A DNA stretch of 40,807 nt from the NCBI GenBank assembly GCA_023336205.1, contig JALQCR010000057.1, forward strand, positions 1 through 40,807, in the 5' to 3' direction. Within the stretch, counting starts at the first letter, position 1. The number at the start of each line of letters is the position of its first letter. Source of the DNA: Pseudanabaena sp. Salubria-1 (GTDB lineage: Bacteria; Cyanobacteriota; Cyanobacteriia; Pseudanabaenales; Pseudanabaenaceae). The notes beneath the pieces were generated by a model. It was not told the origin of the DNA, ran no database searches, and saw only the letters and a list, made by a program, of their open reading frames with translations. A program made the position numbers and the translations under genes. Shown here in pieces: positions 1-6,802 of the stretch.

Positions 1-40
1 AAAAATTGGGGGCGGGGGGCCCGCCCCCCCCCCCCTCTCA
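1..40. other. Low-complexity G/C-rich contig edge, probable artefact
   Basis: The first 40 bases are short homopolymer runs of A, G and C, ending in a run of more than ten C, unlike the AT-rich intergenic DNA that follows. This looks like a sequencing or assembly end artefact rather than biology. Coordinates at this end should not be used as a true flank. Confidence 0.7.
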
Positions 41-80
41 CTATTTGGGTTTTATGTCCTAATTAAGAATGGCGACAGCT

Positions 81-157
81 ATACCAATTTACGGAAGTAT
101 GACAACACTTTTATGTATTAAATACCAAACCCAATAAGGTTTCTTAATTTGGTATTA
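81..157 (-). repeat. Dispersed palindromic repeat, copy R1 (shortened, reversed)
   Basis: Read on the minus strand, this block starts TAATACCAAATTAAG, continues ACCTTATTGGGTTTGGT, and ends with an imperfect hairpin around AAGTGT...ATACTT followed by TTGGTAT. These are the landmarks of the fuller copies at 1228-1330 and 22247-22344, but the first long hairpin is missing here. It touches the 3' end of menB, so it may act as the 3' structure of that transcript. Confidence 0.6.
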
Positions 158-985
158 TGGCAATTTGGGATATTGACGAAAATTGGGTTTGCGTTTTTCT
201 AGAAATGCTTGCTTGCCCTCTTGTGCTTCCTGAGTCATATAGAACAACAACGTCGCATTCCCCGCTAACTCTTGAATACCCGCTTGACCATCACAATCAG
301 CATTAAAAGCAGACTTGAGACAACGAATCGCCAAGGGACTTTTGTCTAAAATTTCCTGTGCCCATTGGATGCCTTCAGATTCTAATTGCTCTACTGGCAC
401 AACCTTATTCACTAAGCCCATCTCTAAAGCTTCTTGAGCATCATATTGGCGACAGAGATACCAAATTTCGCGGGCTTTTTTCTGTCCTACCAATCTCGCC
501 AAATATGAAGCACCAAAACCGCCGTCAAAACTACCCACCATTGGACCAGTTTGACCAAAGATTGCATTATCGGCAGCGATAGTTAGGTCGCAAACAACAT
601 GCAATACATGACCACCACCGATCGCATAACCAGCAACTAAGGCAATTACAGGCTGAGGCATAGTGCGAATTAAACGTTGCAAATCGAGTACATTTAAGCG
701 CGGTACGCCAGACTCAGAGATATAACCGCCATCACCACGCACTTTCTGATCGCCCCCAGCACAAAAAGCGTATTTACCATCGGTTGCAGGGCCTGCACCA
801 GTTAGCAAAACCACCCCAATCTCGACATCTTCACGTGCATCAGCAAAGGCAGCTATCATTTCTGTAATCGTTTTAGGTCGAAAAGCATTACGAATTTGGG
901 GACGATTAATTGTGATTTTTGCCATTCCATCGGCTTTGTGATAGAGAATGTCTTCAAATTCGGCGGCGATTTGCCAATTGGTCAT
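155..985 (-). CDS. menB: 1,4-dihydroxy-2-naphthoyl-CoA synthase
   Basis: This enzyme closes the second ring of the naphthoquinone nucleus by converting o-succinylbenzoyl-CoA to 1,4-dihydroxy-2-naphthoyl-CoA. In cyanobacteria the pathway supplies phylloquinone for photosystem I. The 276-residue protein is the usual family length. It has the crotonase fold signatures: NRPQIRNAFRP near residue 27, the oxyanion-hole region AFCAGGDQ near 73, GYAIGGGHVLH near 119, and the MenB-specific FGQTGPMVGSFDGGFG near 143-158. The C-terminus FRQYPKLP is also typical. The start at 985 is preceded by AT-rich DNA, and no neighbouring men gene lies in the window. It appears intact and is transcribed away from the rest of the region. 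Identification is by recognition of family motifs. Confidence 0.95.
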   Translation of the reverse strand: MTNWQIAAEFEDILYHKADGMAKITINRPQIRNAFRPKTITEMIAAFADAREDVEIGVVLLTGAGPATDGKYAFCAGGDQKVRGDGGYISESGVPRLNVLDLQRLIRTMPQPVIALVAGYAIGGGHVLHVVCDLTIAADNAIFGQTGPMVGSFDGGFGASYLARLVGQKKAREIWYLCRQYDAQEALEMGLVNKVVPVEQLESEGIQWAQEILDKSPLAIRCLKSAFNADCDGQAGIQELAGNATLLFYMTQEAQEGKQAFLEKRKPNFRQYPKLP

Positions 986-1063
986 GGTTTTGGAATAAGA
1001 AAGTACAGATACTCATTTTATCATCGGCTAAAGCTATCTCCTATTTTTTATGACAGACACCAA

Positions 1064-1187
1064 CAATTCTCATTATGAAAAACATTTTGGAGCTTCCAGT
1101 GCCAAAGACGCTGGAAACTCCAAAGTGTTTTTTTGAAAGCCCACTAAGATGGGCTTTCAAAAAAAACTATTTTTATAATGAGAATTG
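1064..1187. repeat. Nested inverted-repeat element (MITE-like or structured RNA)
   Basis: A 124-bp block is bounded by a perfect 13-bp inverted repeat, CAATTCTCATTAT at 1064-1076 and its complement at 1175-1187. Inside are two more hairpins. One pairs TTGGAG.TTCCAG (1087-1099) with CTGGAA.CTCCAA (1111-1123). The other is a perfect 9-bp stem GAAAGCCCA (1135-1143) with TGGGCTTTC (1150-1158), flanked by T and A runs. The whole block could fold as a multi-arm structure. No coding content and no clear target duplication were seen. It may be a small non-autonomous element or a transcript end. Confidence 0.6.
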
Positions 1188-1227
1188 CTGCTCAGATATA
1201 ATTAAGACCGTGATTCGCCTTATCTAC

Positions 1228-1330
1228 TTCAAAGCACAAAATGGCTACGCCATTTTGTGCTTTGAAAACCCTTACAGAGTTTGATTTTTAATTCACAGAA
1301 GTGTGGTCACACTTCTGTGAATTGGTATTA
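1228..1330 (+). repeat. Dispersed palindromic repeat, copy R2 (complete)
   Basis: Hairpin 1 is a perfect 18-bp stem (1228-1245 with 1249-1266) closed by a TAC loop, with GGC-TAC-GCC at the tip. A linker with AACCC...GTTTGATTTTTA follows. Hairpin 2 is a perfect 15-bp stem (1291-1305 with 1308-1322) containing AAGTGTG/CACACTT, followed by TGGTATTA. The same order of parts recurs at 1664-1760 and 22247-22344 with different stem sequences. Confidence 0.75.
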
Positions 1331-1515
1331 TTCACTGGGAAGAGAGCAGCTATATCAAACATGAAATGGTCAAGGAACAAATCATCTTATTTTATCGTTA
1401 AGAATAGATTGTTAATTTTCATTAGCAATCGCATAGATGCCTTCTGAAATGCTAAAATAGACCAGATACGTTATGTGAAGTAGAGCTAGAATTCTGAATT
1501 CGGGAGAAAAGCAAA

Positions 1516-1635
1516 ATGATTATTGTTTGGAATAGCTTTTTCTTAGGAGTTATTTCGGCTTTTGCCTGCTCTAGCTTGGCTTTGTGGGTAATAGTTACTC
1601 TTTCCTTGGGGAAATCCCCTTTGCAGTTTAAATAA
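1516..1635 (+). CDS. Small single-span membrane protein, possibly PsbX-like
   Basis: This 39-residue ORF was read directly from the sequence. It starts at ATG 1516 with GGAG about 10 bases upstream. The protein begins MIIVWNSFFLG, has one hydrophobic segment (about residues 6-31), and ends with a short basic tail, KSPLQFK. Length, topology and the spacing of FF.G..S in the first half and V....S near the end resemble the small photosystem II subunit PsbX, but the match is weak and from memory. It is followed by repeat R3. Small photosynthetic subunits are common annotation gaps, and petM 1.3 kb away shows that such genes exist here. I would call it a real short gene of uncertain identity. Confidence 0.45.
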   Translation: MIIVWNSFFLGVISAFACSSLALWVIVTLSLGKSPLQFK

Positions 1636-1663
1636 TTGTTGGCTATCGAAATGTCTATAAAGC

Positions 1664-1760
1664 AAAAAGAAGAAGCATCGCAATAATCGCGATGCTTCTT
1701 CTTTTTGGGTTTGATTTTTATATTATCGAAAATGTGACTACACTTACGATAATTGGTATT
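1664..1760 (+). repeat. Dispersed palindromic repeat, copy R3
   Basis: Hairpin 1 is a perfect 18-bp stem (1664-1681 with 1689-1706). The linker GGGTTTGATTTTTA (1707-1720) follows, identical over GTTTGATTTTTA to copy R2. Hairpin 2 pairs ATTATCG (1722-1728) with CGATAAT (1747-1753) around AATGTG/CACTT, then TTGGTATTA. The stem sequences differ completely from R2 while pairing is kept. It lies just after the 39-residue ORF and could terminate its transcript. Confidence 0.7.
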
Positions 1761-1823
1761 AGTGATACCGATTGCTATAATTAAGTTCGCAAACACTTCA
1801 AAAATTTTAAGTAAGGGCAAATA

Positions 1824-2105
1824 ATGGCGACTCCTCATAGGACAAAACAGGTAAATCTTCGTTTTCCTCTGCCTTTATTGAGCCAAATCAAAACACAAGC
1901 TGATGCCAAACAACAGGCGATCGCTGATTGGATTTTAACAGTGATCAGTCGTGAGTTTGAGCCTGAGCCAATACCAGAGAAACCTCCAGAGATAGCTCCG
2001 TTCATTTTGCATCCTGAGCTTTTGACCTATGTAGAGAATTGTCTAGCTCCGTTATATGCTCAAATTAGTGAGATGAAAATGCAACTGGGGGAGTCCAAAG
2101 CCTGA
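1824..2105 (+). CDS. Ribbon-helix-helix-like unknown protein
   Basis: The 93-residue protein has an N-terminal stretch RTKQVNLRFPLPLLSQIK...DWILTVISREFE that reads like a ribbon-helix-helix DNA-binding domain, with a short strand followed by two helices. A proline-rich linker (EPEPIPEKPPE) and a C-terminal amphipathic helix follow. Such domains serve in small regulators and antitoxins. The reading frame stops at 2103-2105, just after a G5 run (2087-2091). The frame one base over is open from 2072 through the gap into the next ORF, so the two may once have been, or may really be, one gene (see findings). No family name is assigned. Confidence 0.6.
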   Translation: MATPHRTKQVNLRFPLPLLSQIKTQADAKQQAIADWILTVISREFEPEPIPEKPPEIAPFILHPELLTYVENCLAPLYAQISEMKMQLGESKA

Positions 2106-2209
2106 TTGATAATGGGAAATCTAATCAGGCAGATGTCTCCATCCCCAAGGTCGCTGATGACCATCGCCAAGATACTAATAGTCCTAGTGGCTTTAGTTCA
2201 ACACCAAAC

Positions 2210-2899
2210 ATGAAGCCATTGTTTAATTCATTAGCAGGATTTGCATTAGAAGTTGGCGATCTCTTAATGATTAACGGCGAGCAAGTTATTTTTAAAGGAT
2301 GGGTTGATCAATCTCAGACCTCGATCGAGGTTAAGGCAATCGCAGATGATCAATCAGTTAGACAAATTCGTGCTAGGGAGATTAAAAGTCTATCGCGATG
2401 GCAAGATGCTGTTTTAGATTCTTCCGCATCGGAGTCTGTTGATAGCAAATCTCACGATTTTGAAGATAGTCCAAAGCCAACATCTTCTGAATTTGACGAT
2501 CGGATCAATGATTCTGTTGATGATAGCCAAAAATCTTCAGATCATAGTGATCATGCAGAAACGATCTCTGAGCATGAAGAAAGCATTGAAACGCCCAAAG
2601 AGCCTGAATACAATGCTTGGGAAGTATGGACATATCTGGAGCGACAACGACTAAAAACGCTCAAATTGATCAACACATTTCAAGCAGAATGGGAAGCCAA
2701 TCGATTTGTGCGTGAAGCTGAACGTAGCACTCCTGCAAATCTGCGAGTTCATTACGAGATTCGCCCAGTTTGGTTAGACGAAGCTGAAGTTATGGGATCT
2801 TATCAAAATGAGCAAAATTCTCGTAAACCTAAGGAGAGCCAAGCTAATAGTGAGCAAGAAGATTATGCTGACGCGATCGATGTAGAGGTCATAATTTAG
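2210..2899 (+). CDS. Acidic unknown protein
   Basis: This 229-residue protein is not recognised. Its N-terminal 65 residues look folded: GFALEVGDLLMINGEQVIFKG is followed by alternating strands. A low-complexity acidic, serine-rich linker (about residues 70-130, with runs such as DDRINDSVDDSQKSSDHSDH) leads to a helical segment beginning EYNAWEVWTYLERQRLKTLK, and then another acidic tail. The ATG at 2210 has no strong ribosome-binding site, and its frame is open upstream to 2072, which fits a continuous gene with the upstream ribbon-helix-helix-like ORF. petM lies 64 bases downstream on the same strand. Confidence 0.6.
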   Translation: MKPLFNSLAGFALEVGDLLMINGEQVIFKGWVDQSQTSIEVKAIADDQSVRQIRAREIKSLSRWQDAVLDSSASESVDSKSHDFEDSPKPTSSEFDDRINDSVDDSQKSSDHSDHAETISEHEESIETPKEPEYNAWEVWTYLERQRLKTLKLINTFQAEWEANRFVREAERSTPANLRVHYEIRPVWLDEAEVMGSYQNEQNSRKPKESQANSEQEDYADAIDVEVII

Positions 2900-2963
2900 C
2901 CCAGCTTATACGGTAAAATTCCTAAAGCAATATTATCTAAATTATTTATTAAAAGAGAAAATC

Positions 2964-3074
2964 ATGGGAGAAATGGTTAACGCAATGGTTTTATCGATGG
3001 TACTAATTCCTGTCGGTATTGCCTTCGGTTACTTCTTGTTAAAGCTACAGGGCGAAGAACAGGAAGAAGCCTAA
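2964..3074 (+). CDS. petM: Cytochrome b6f complex subunit PetM
   Basis: This 36-residue ORF was read directly from the sequence. It encodes MGEMVNAMVLSMVLIPVG followed by IAFGYFLLKLQGEEQEEA. One membrane span (about residues 7-29), the LLKLQG motif and the acidic tail are the hallmarks of PetM (subunit VII), a small structural subunit of the thylakoid cytochrome b6f complex. Length fits the family (about 32-38). AGAG lies 5-9 bases before the ATG. It is monocistronic here, with repeat R4 and a terminator downstream. Confidence 0.88.
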   Translation: MGEMVNAMVLSMVLIPVGIAFGYFLLKLQGEEQEEA

Positions 3075-3091
3075 ACTCTATAATTGCTAAG

Positions 3092-3168
3092 CACAATTAA
3101 AAAGAACTAAAATCCGTACCGCCCGCTAAGCGGGCGGTACGGATTTTAGTTCTGGGTTTTCAATTGTG
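3092..3168 (+). repeat. Dispersed palindromic repeat, copy R4 (perfect 24-bp hairpin)
   Basis: A perfect 24-bp stem (3103-3126 with 3130-3153) has a TAA loop and a GC-rich tip (CCGCCCGC/GCGGGCGG). GGGTTTTC follows directly, as in the other copies. An outer 7-bp stem CACAATT (3092-3098) with AATTGTG (3162-3168) encloses it. It lies 17 bases after petM and probably forms the 3' end of that mRNA or a barrier to exonucleases. Confidence 0.7.
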
Positions 3169-3226
3169 TCGAGGTACTTAAAAACAAATCTTTGTGCTGA
3201 TTCTAGTACAAAAATATTTTGGTAAA

Positions 3227-3268
3227 ACAAAGCAGGTGACCCTTAGTGTCTCCTGCTTTGTTCTTTTC
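3227..3268 (+). terminator. Rho-independent-type terminator
   Basis: ACAAAGCAGG (3227-3236) pairs perfectly with CCTGCTTTGT (3252-3261) across a 15-base loop and is followed by a T-rich stretch, TCTTTTC. It sits between petM and the groES promoter region and isolates the heat-shock operon from upstream transcription. Confidence 0.65.
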
Positions 3269-3269
3269 A

Positions 3270-3285
3270 GTTCGGTAAACCACAC
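3270..3285 (+). promoter_or_regulatory. K-box element of groESL
   Basis: GTTCGG-TAAA-CCACAC matches the cyanobacterial K-box consensus GTTCGG-NNAN-CCNNAC, described upstream of groE genes as an element for HrcA-independent light and heat control. It lies 29 bases before the CIRCE operator. The match is seen directly. The function is known from other cyanobacteria. Confidence 0.75.
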
Positions 3286-3313
3286 TATAGCCATTGCAAC
3301 CATTTCGGTTAAA

Positions 3314-3340
3314 TTAGCACTCAGTCACCTAGAGTGCTAA
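3314..3340 (+). promoter_or_regulatory. CIRCE operator (HrcA binding site)
   Basis: TTAGCACTC, nine bases, then GAGTGCTAA: a perfect CIRCE inverted repeat. HrcA represses groE operons through this site and releases it on heat shock. It lies 48 bases before the groES start codon, so groESL here should be under HrcA control. Confidence 0.95.
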
Positions 3341-3388
3341 AACACTCTAGACAAAGCCAAAAAATGCTAGTCAACTGAGTGAATACAA

Positions 3389-3700
3389 ATGGCAACAACG
3401 ACATTAAATGTAACTACCGTAAAGCCTTTAGCCGATCGCGTATTTATCAAAGTAAGCGCTAAAGAAGAAAAAACCGCTGGTGGAATTTTCTTGCCTGAGA
3501 CCGCAAAGGAAAAGCCCCAAGTTGGCGAAATCGCCGCAGTAGGACCTGGCAAACTCGATGACAAAGGCGAGCGTCAAGCCCTAGAAGTCAAAGTTGGAGA
3601 CAAAGTTCTGTACTCCAAATATGCTGGCACTGATATCAAACTTGGCACAGACGAATATGTGCTGCTAGCAGAAAAAGATATTTTAGCGATCGTAGCATAA
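3389..3700 (+). CDS. groES: Co-chaperonin GroES (Cpn10)
   Basis: GroES caps the GroEL barrel and closes the folding chamber in the cytosol. The 103-residue protein has the family core: VKPLADRVFIKV, the mobile loop region with KTAGGIFLPETAKEKPQVG (about residues 29-47), then GEIAAVGPG, VGDKVLYSKYAGT and the C-terminal EYVLLAEKDILAIV. Length is standard. It starts at ATG 3389, downstream of K-box and CIRCE, and is followed by groEL 97 bases later. Regulation by HrcA and the K-box is inferred from those sites. The gene appears intact. Confidence 0.97.
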   Translation: MATTTLNVTTVKPLADRVFIKVSAKEEKTAGGIFLPETAKEKPQVGEIAAVGPGKLDDKGERQALEVKVGDKVLYSKYAGTDIKLGTDEYVLLAEKDILAIVA

Positions 3701-3705
3701 CCACT

Positions 3706-3782
3706 GGTAATTGGTAATTGGTATTCGGCAGCTAAGATCGAAACCCAATCACCAATCACCAACTCTTCTGTTAACCAATTAC
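3706..3782 (+). promoter_or_regulatory. groES-groEL spacer with alternative pairings
   Basis: The spacer holds GGTAATTGG twice (3706-3721). This can pair imperfectly (14 of 16) with CCAATCACCAATCACC at 3745-3760, or perfectly over 9 bp with ACCAATTAC at 3774-3782, just upstream of the groEL start. The two structures exclude each other. No good Shine-Dalgarno sequence is visible before groEL (AATTAAAAAAATC precedes the ATG), so RNA structure could influence groEL translation. That last step is inference. Confidence 0.4.
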
Positions 3783-3797
3783 TCAATTAAAAAAATC

Positions 3798-5432
3798 ATG
3801 TCTAAAAGAATAATTTACAATGAAGATGCTCGTCGCGCTCTTGAGCGTGGTATGGATATCTTGGCTGAAGCAGTTGCTGTAACCCTTGGACCTAAGGGAC
3901 GTAACGTAGTTCTTGAGAAGAAATTTGGTTCTCCTCAAATCGTTAATGATGGAGTTACCATCGCTAAAGAAATCGAACTAGAAGATAATGTTGAAAATAC
4001 TGGTGTAGCTTTGATTCGTCAAGCTGCTTCTAAAACTAATGACGCTGCTGGTGATGGAACCACTACCGCAACGGTTTTGGCTCATGCAATGGTCAAAGAA
4101 GGTTTGCGTAACGTAGCGGCTGGTGCTAACTCGATCGCTCTTAAGCGTGGTATTGACAAAGCAACTGCTTTCTTGGTTGGCAAGATCAAAGATCATGCTA
4201 AGCCTATTGAAGATTCTAAAGCGATCGCTCAAGTGGGAACCATCTCTGCTGGTAACGACGAAGAAGTCGGCGCAATGATCGCCCAAGCGATGGATAAAGT
4301 CGGTAAAGAAGGAGTGATTTCCCTTGAAGAAGGTAAATCCATGTTCACCGAATTGGAAATCACTGAAGGTATGCGCTTTGATAAGGGCTATATCTCTCCT
4401 TACTTTGTTACAGATGCTGAGCGCATGGAAGCTTCCTTTGAAGAGCCAGTTCTGTTGATTACTGATAAGAAGATTGCCCTTGTTCAAGAACTAGTGCCAG
4501 TTCTAGAACAAGTTGCTCGCTCTGGTCGTCCTTTGATCATCATCGCGGAAGATATTGAAAAAGAGGCTTTGGCAACCCTCGTTGTAAACCGTCTACGTGG
4601 CGTTCTTACCGTTGCTGCGATCAAGTCTCCTGGTTTTGGCGATCGCCGTAAAGCGATGCTCGAAGATTTGGCAACTCTCACAGGCGCTCAAGTAATCACT
4701 GAAGATGCAGGTTTGCGTCTTGATGCAGTTAAGCTTGATCAACTCGGCAAGGCACGTCGCGTCATCATCACTAAAGACAGCACTACCATTGTTGCTGACG
4801 GAAATGAAGAAGCTGTGAAGACTCGCGTTGAGCAAATCCGTCGTCAAATCGAAGAAACTGAATCTTCTTACGACAAGGAAAAGCTTCAAGAGCGCTTGGC
4901 TAAGCTCTCTGGTGGCGTAGCTGTCATCAAGGTTGGTGCTGCAACTGAAACCGAAATGAAGGATCGCAAACTTCGCCTCGAAGATGCCATCAACGCAACC
5001 AAGGCTGCTGTTGAAGAAGGTATCGTTCCTGGTGGCGGTACAACCTATGTGCACCTTGCTCCAGAACTATTCACATGGGCAAATGCGAACCTCACTGGTG
5101 AAGAACTCACTGGCGCAATCATCGTTTCCAAATCCCTATCTGCTCCTGTTAAGCGCATTGCTCAAAATGCCGGCTTCAACGGTGCTGTAATCGCTGAGAA
5201 TGTCCGTGAGAAAGACTTCAACATTGGCTTTAATGCGATGACTGGCGAATTTGAAGATATGTTTTTAGCTGGTATTGTTGATCCTGCTAAGGTCACTCGT
5301 TCTGCGTTGCAAAACGCAGCTTCGATCGCTGGCATGATCCTCACCACCGAATGTATCGTTGTTGATAAGCCTGAAGGTGCTAGTGCTGGCGGCGGCGGCG
5401 CAATGGGCGCTGGCGGCGACTTCGATTATTAA
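3798..5432 (+). CDS. groEL: Chaperonin GroEL (groES-linked copy, GroEL1)
   Basis: GroEL forms the tetradecameric ATP-driven folding chamber. The chosen start, ATG 3798 (MSKRIIYNEDARRALERG), gives 544 residues, the usual size. The frame is open further upstream, but those residues lie in the repeat-rich spacer and do not resemble GroEL. Visible motifs are VTLGPKGRNVVLEKKFG (ATP site, near 30), VNDGVTIAKEIEL, NDAAGDGTTTATVLA (near 82-96) and EEGIVPGGGTTYVH (near 408). The C-terminus is AGGGGAMGAGGDFDY rather than a GGM repeat tail, as seen in cyanobacterial groES-linked GroEL1. It is co-transcribed with groES and ends at two tandem hairpins. Confidence 0.97.
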   Translation: MSKRIIYNEDARRALERGMDILAEAVAVTLGPKGRNVVLEKKFGSPQIVNDGVTIAKEIELEDNVENTGVALIRQAASKTNDAAGDGTTTATVLAHAMVKEGLRNVAAGANSIALKRGIDKATAFLVGKIKDHAKPIEDSKAIAQVGTISAGNDEEVGAMIAQAMDKVGKEGVISLEEGKSMFTELEITEGMRFDKGYISPYFVTDAERMEASFEEPVLLITDKKIALVQELVPVLEQVARSGRPLIIIAEDIEKEALATLVVNRLRGVLTVAAIKSPGFGDRRKAMLEDLATLTGAQVITEDAGLRLDAVKLDQLGKARRVIITKDSTTIVADGNEEAVKTRVEQIRRQIEETESSYDKEKLQERLAKLSGGVAVIKVGAATETEMKDRKLRLEDAINATKAAVEEGIVPGGGTTYVHLAPELFTWANANLTGEELTGAIIVSKSLSAPVKRIAQNAGFNGAVIAENVREKDFNIGFNAMTGEFEDMFLAGIVDPAKVTRSALQNAASIAGMILTTECIVVDKPEGASAGGGGAMGAGGDFDY

Positions 5433-5435
5433 TCA

Positions 5436-5504
5436 TTTATAAAGATTTGCAGGGCAAATCTTTATAAAAAAGAAAGGGAGTGCCATGCACTCCCTTTCTT
5501 TTTT
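5436..5504 (+). terminator. Tandem terminator hairpins after groEL
   Basis: The first hairpin is a perfect 15-bp stem (5436-5450 with 5454-5468, loop AGG) beginning four bases after the groEL stop. The second is a perfect 18-bp stem (5466-5483 with 5487-5504, loop CAT) whose 3' arm ends in T6. The A run preceding the second makes it potentially bidirectional. The two overlap by three bases, so they compete. Confidence 0.85.
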
Positions 5505-5542
5505 ATTGTGATTGTGATTGTGCGAATGTGTAAGGTAAATGG

Positions 5543-6802
5543 ATGATCTGGAAATCGACAGACAATGAGCAGTTGCGCTTAGAGTGGAACTGGCTGCAAA
5601 GCGTTGCTATTTTTATGGTGATTAGCAATATTTTCATGCCAATTTTTATGGCAATACTAGCTTTGCGAGTCCTAATTTGTCATGGATGGGGAGCGATCGC
5701 CACACCAGTTAATCGAGCTTATTTTGGGCTATCTCTATGGATGATCTTCACTACTATCATCGCTTTCAACCCAGCCACAGCTGCTGGCGGATTAGCTAAT
5801 TTCTTGCCATATTTCCTCTTGGCTGCCACTACTAGCTACATCATCCGTACCCCTACTCAATTTATTCATTTTCTCTGGCTACTAGTCCTGAGTTCCATAA
5901 TGGTAAGTGGATTTGGTCTATTACAGGCAGTTCTTGATCGCCCCGATTTGATCTTTCCGAAAGTGATTTTTGATAGCTATCCGATCCCGATGGGATTTAG
6001 TCCCGATCACCGCATTCAGTCATTTTTCGGTCATTTCAATGAAACAGCCGCTTATTTCTTAATGATATTACCGATCGCTTTTCATTTTGCCGTTGGCAAA
6101 GTCAAAAGTATCTCTAAATCCCAACAGGTGATCGCGGCTATAGCCCTAGCATTAGGAACTTGTGTGCTGATTCTGACTAGTTCGCGTAATGCTTGGGGAA
6201 TTGCTGTACTTGGCGCTGTGGCGTTAGCATTCTATTACCGTCAATGGAAACTTGTTTTAGGCTTTGGACTTGTTCTGGCAATTATTGCTTGGGGAGTGTT
6301 TGGTCCAAAATTTGGTCTGGGTGGCGAAGCAGTGCGATCGCTATTACCAGAAGGATTTGTCAATCGTTTAGTTAGTAGTATCGATCCCCAATTAGGTGAC
6401 TATGCTTCCACGGCTGGTCGTCTCAATGCTTGGCAGTTTGCACTTTCTCTAATATCTCAACATCCGCTCCAAGGTTGGGGGTTACGCAATTTCCCGCTGG
6501 TAGCTCAGTCCATTGGCTATGACTTGCGAGGGTTACCTCACGAGCATAATTTATTTTTAGCGATCGCTGTTGGTTCGGGAATTCCTGCGTTGCTGGGATT
6601 TGTCGGTATCATCGGTTGGACAATCTGGACAGCTCTCAAATCTGCGATCGCTAAAGATACGGAAGGAATGATGGTCATAGCCGTGATCAGCGTTATGCTG
6701 TTTTTGATGTCAGGGTGGTTAGATTTAGTCCTCTATGAACCACGTCTAAGTATGTTGTTATGGTTTTTGCTAGGTGGCATGTATGGCTTAAAACCTAAAT
6801 AA
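5543..6802 (+). CDS. O-antigen ligase/polymerase family membrane protein
   Basis: The 419-residue protein is almost entirely membrane segments, with about ten to twelve hydrophobic stretches (for example residues 20-45, 55-75, 82-98, 108-128, 165-185). A larger loop around residues 128-165 precedes the GHFNETAAYFLMILP segment. The C-terminal half carries WGLRNFPLVAQ...LPHEHNLFLAIAVGSGIPALLGF, the H-E-H-N-x-x-L pattern of the Wzy_C/O-antigen ligase superfamily, which also includes the cyanobacterial IctB proteins. Members join or polymerise polysaccharide at the inner membrane. IctB is an alternative name, but substrate cannot be told from sequence. The gene is downstream of the groEL terminators and its stop abuts an IS1 relic, so the extreme 3' end may have been altered. 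Confidence 0.7.
   Translation: MIWKSTDNEQLRLEWNWLQSVAIFMVISNIFMPIFMAILALRVLICHGWGAIATPVNRAYFGLSLWMIFTTIIAFNPATAAGGLANFLPYFLLAATTSYIIRTPTQFIHFLWLLVLSSIMVSGFGLLQAVLDRPDLIFPKVIFDSYPIPMGFSPDHRIQSFFGHFNETAAYFLMILPIAFHFAVGKVKSISKSQQVIAAIALALGTCVLILTSSRNAWGIAVLGAVALAFYYRQWKLVLGFGLVLAIIAWGVFGPKFGLGGEAVRSLLPEGFVNRLVSSIDPQLGDYASTAGRLNAWQFALSLISQHPLQGWGLRNFPLVAQSIGYDLRGLPHEHNLFLAIAVGSGIPALLGFVGIIGWTIWTALKSAIAKDTEGMMVIAVISVMLFLMSGWLDLVLYEPRLSMLLWFLLGGMYGLKPK

Noticed and set aside
1452..1838. Minus-strand 128-residue open frame
   Set aside because: It runs antisense through the 39-residue ORF and both hairpins of repeat R3, and its composition has no protein-family features. It is explained by the repeats.
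3711..3797. Upstream extension of groEL in the same frame
   Set aside because: The extra residues derive from the repeat-rich spacer and do not resemble GroEL N-termini. MSKRIIYNEDARR at 3798 is the family start.
3978..5054. Long minus-strand frames inside groEL (169 and 153 residues)
   Set aside because: They are antisense shadows of a highly conserved chaperonin gene with strong codon bias.
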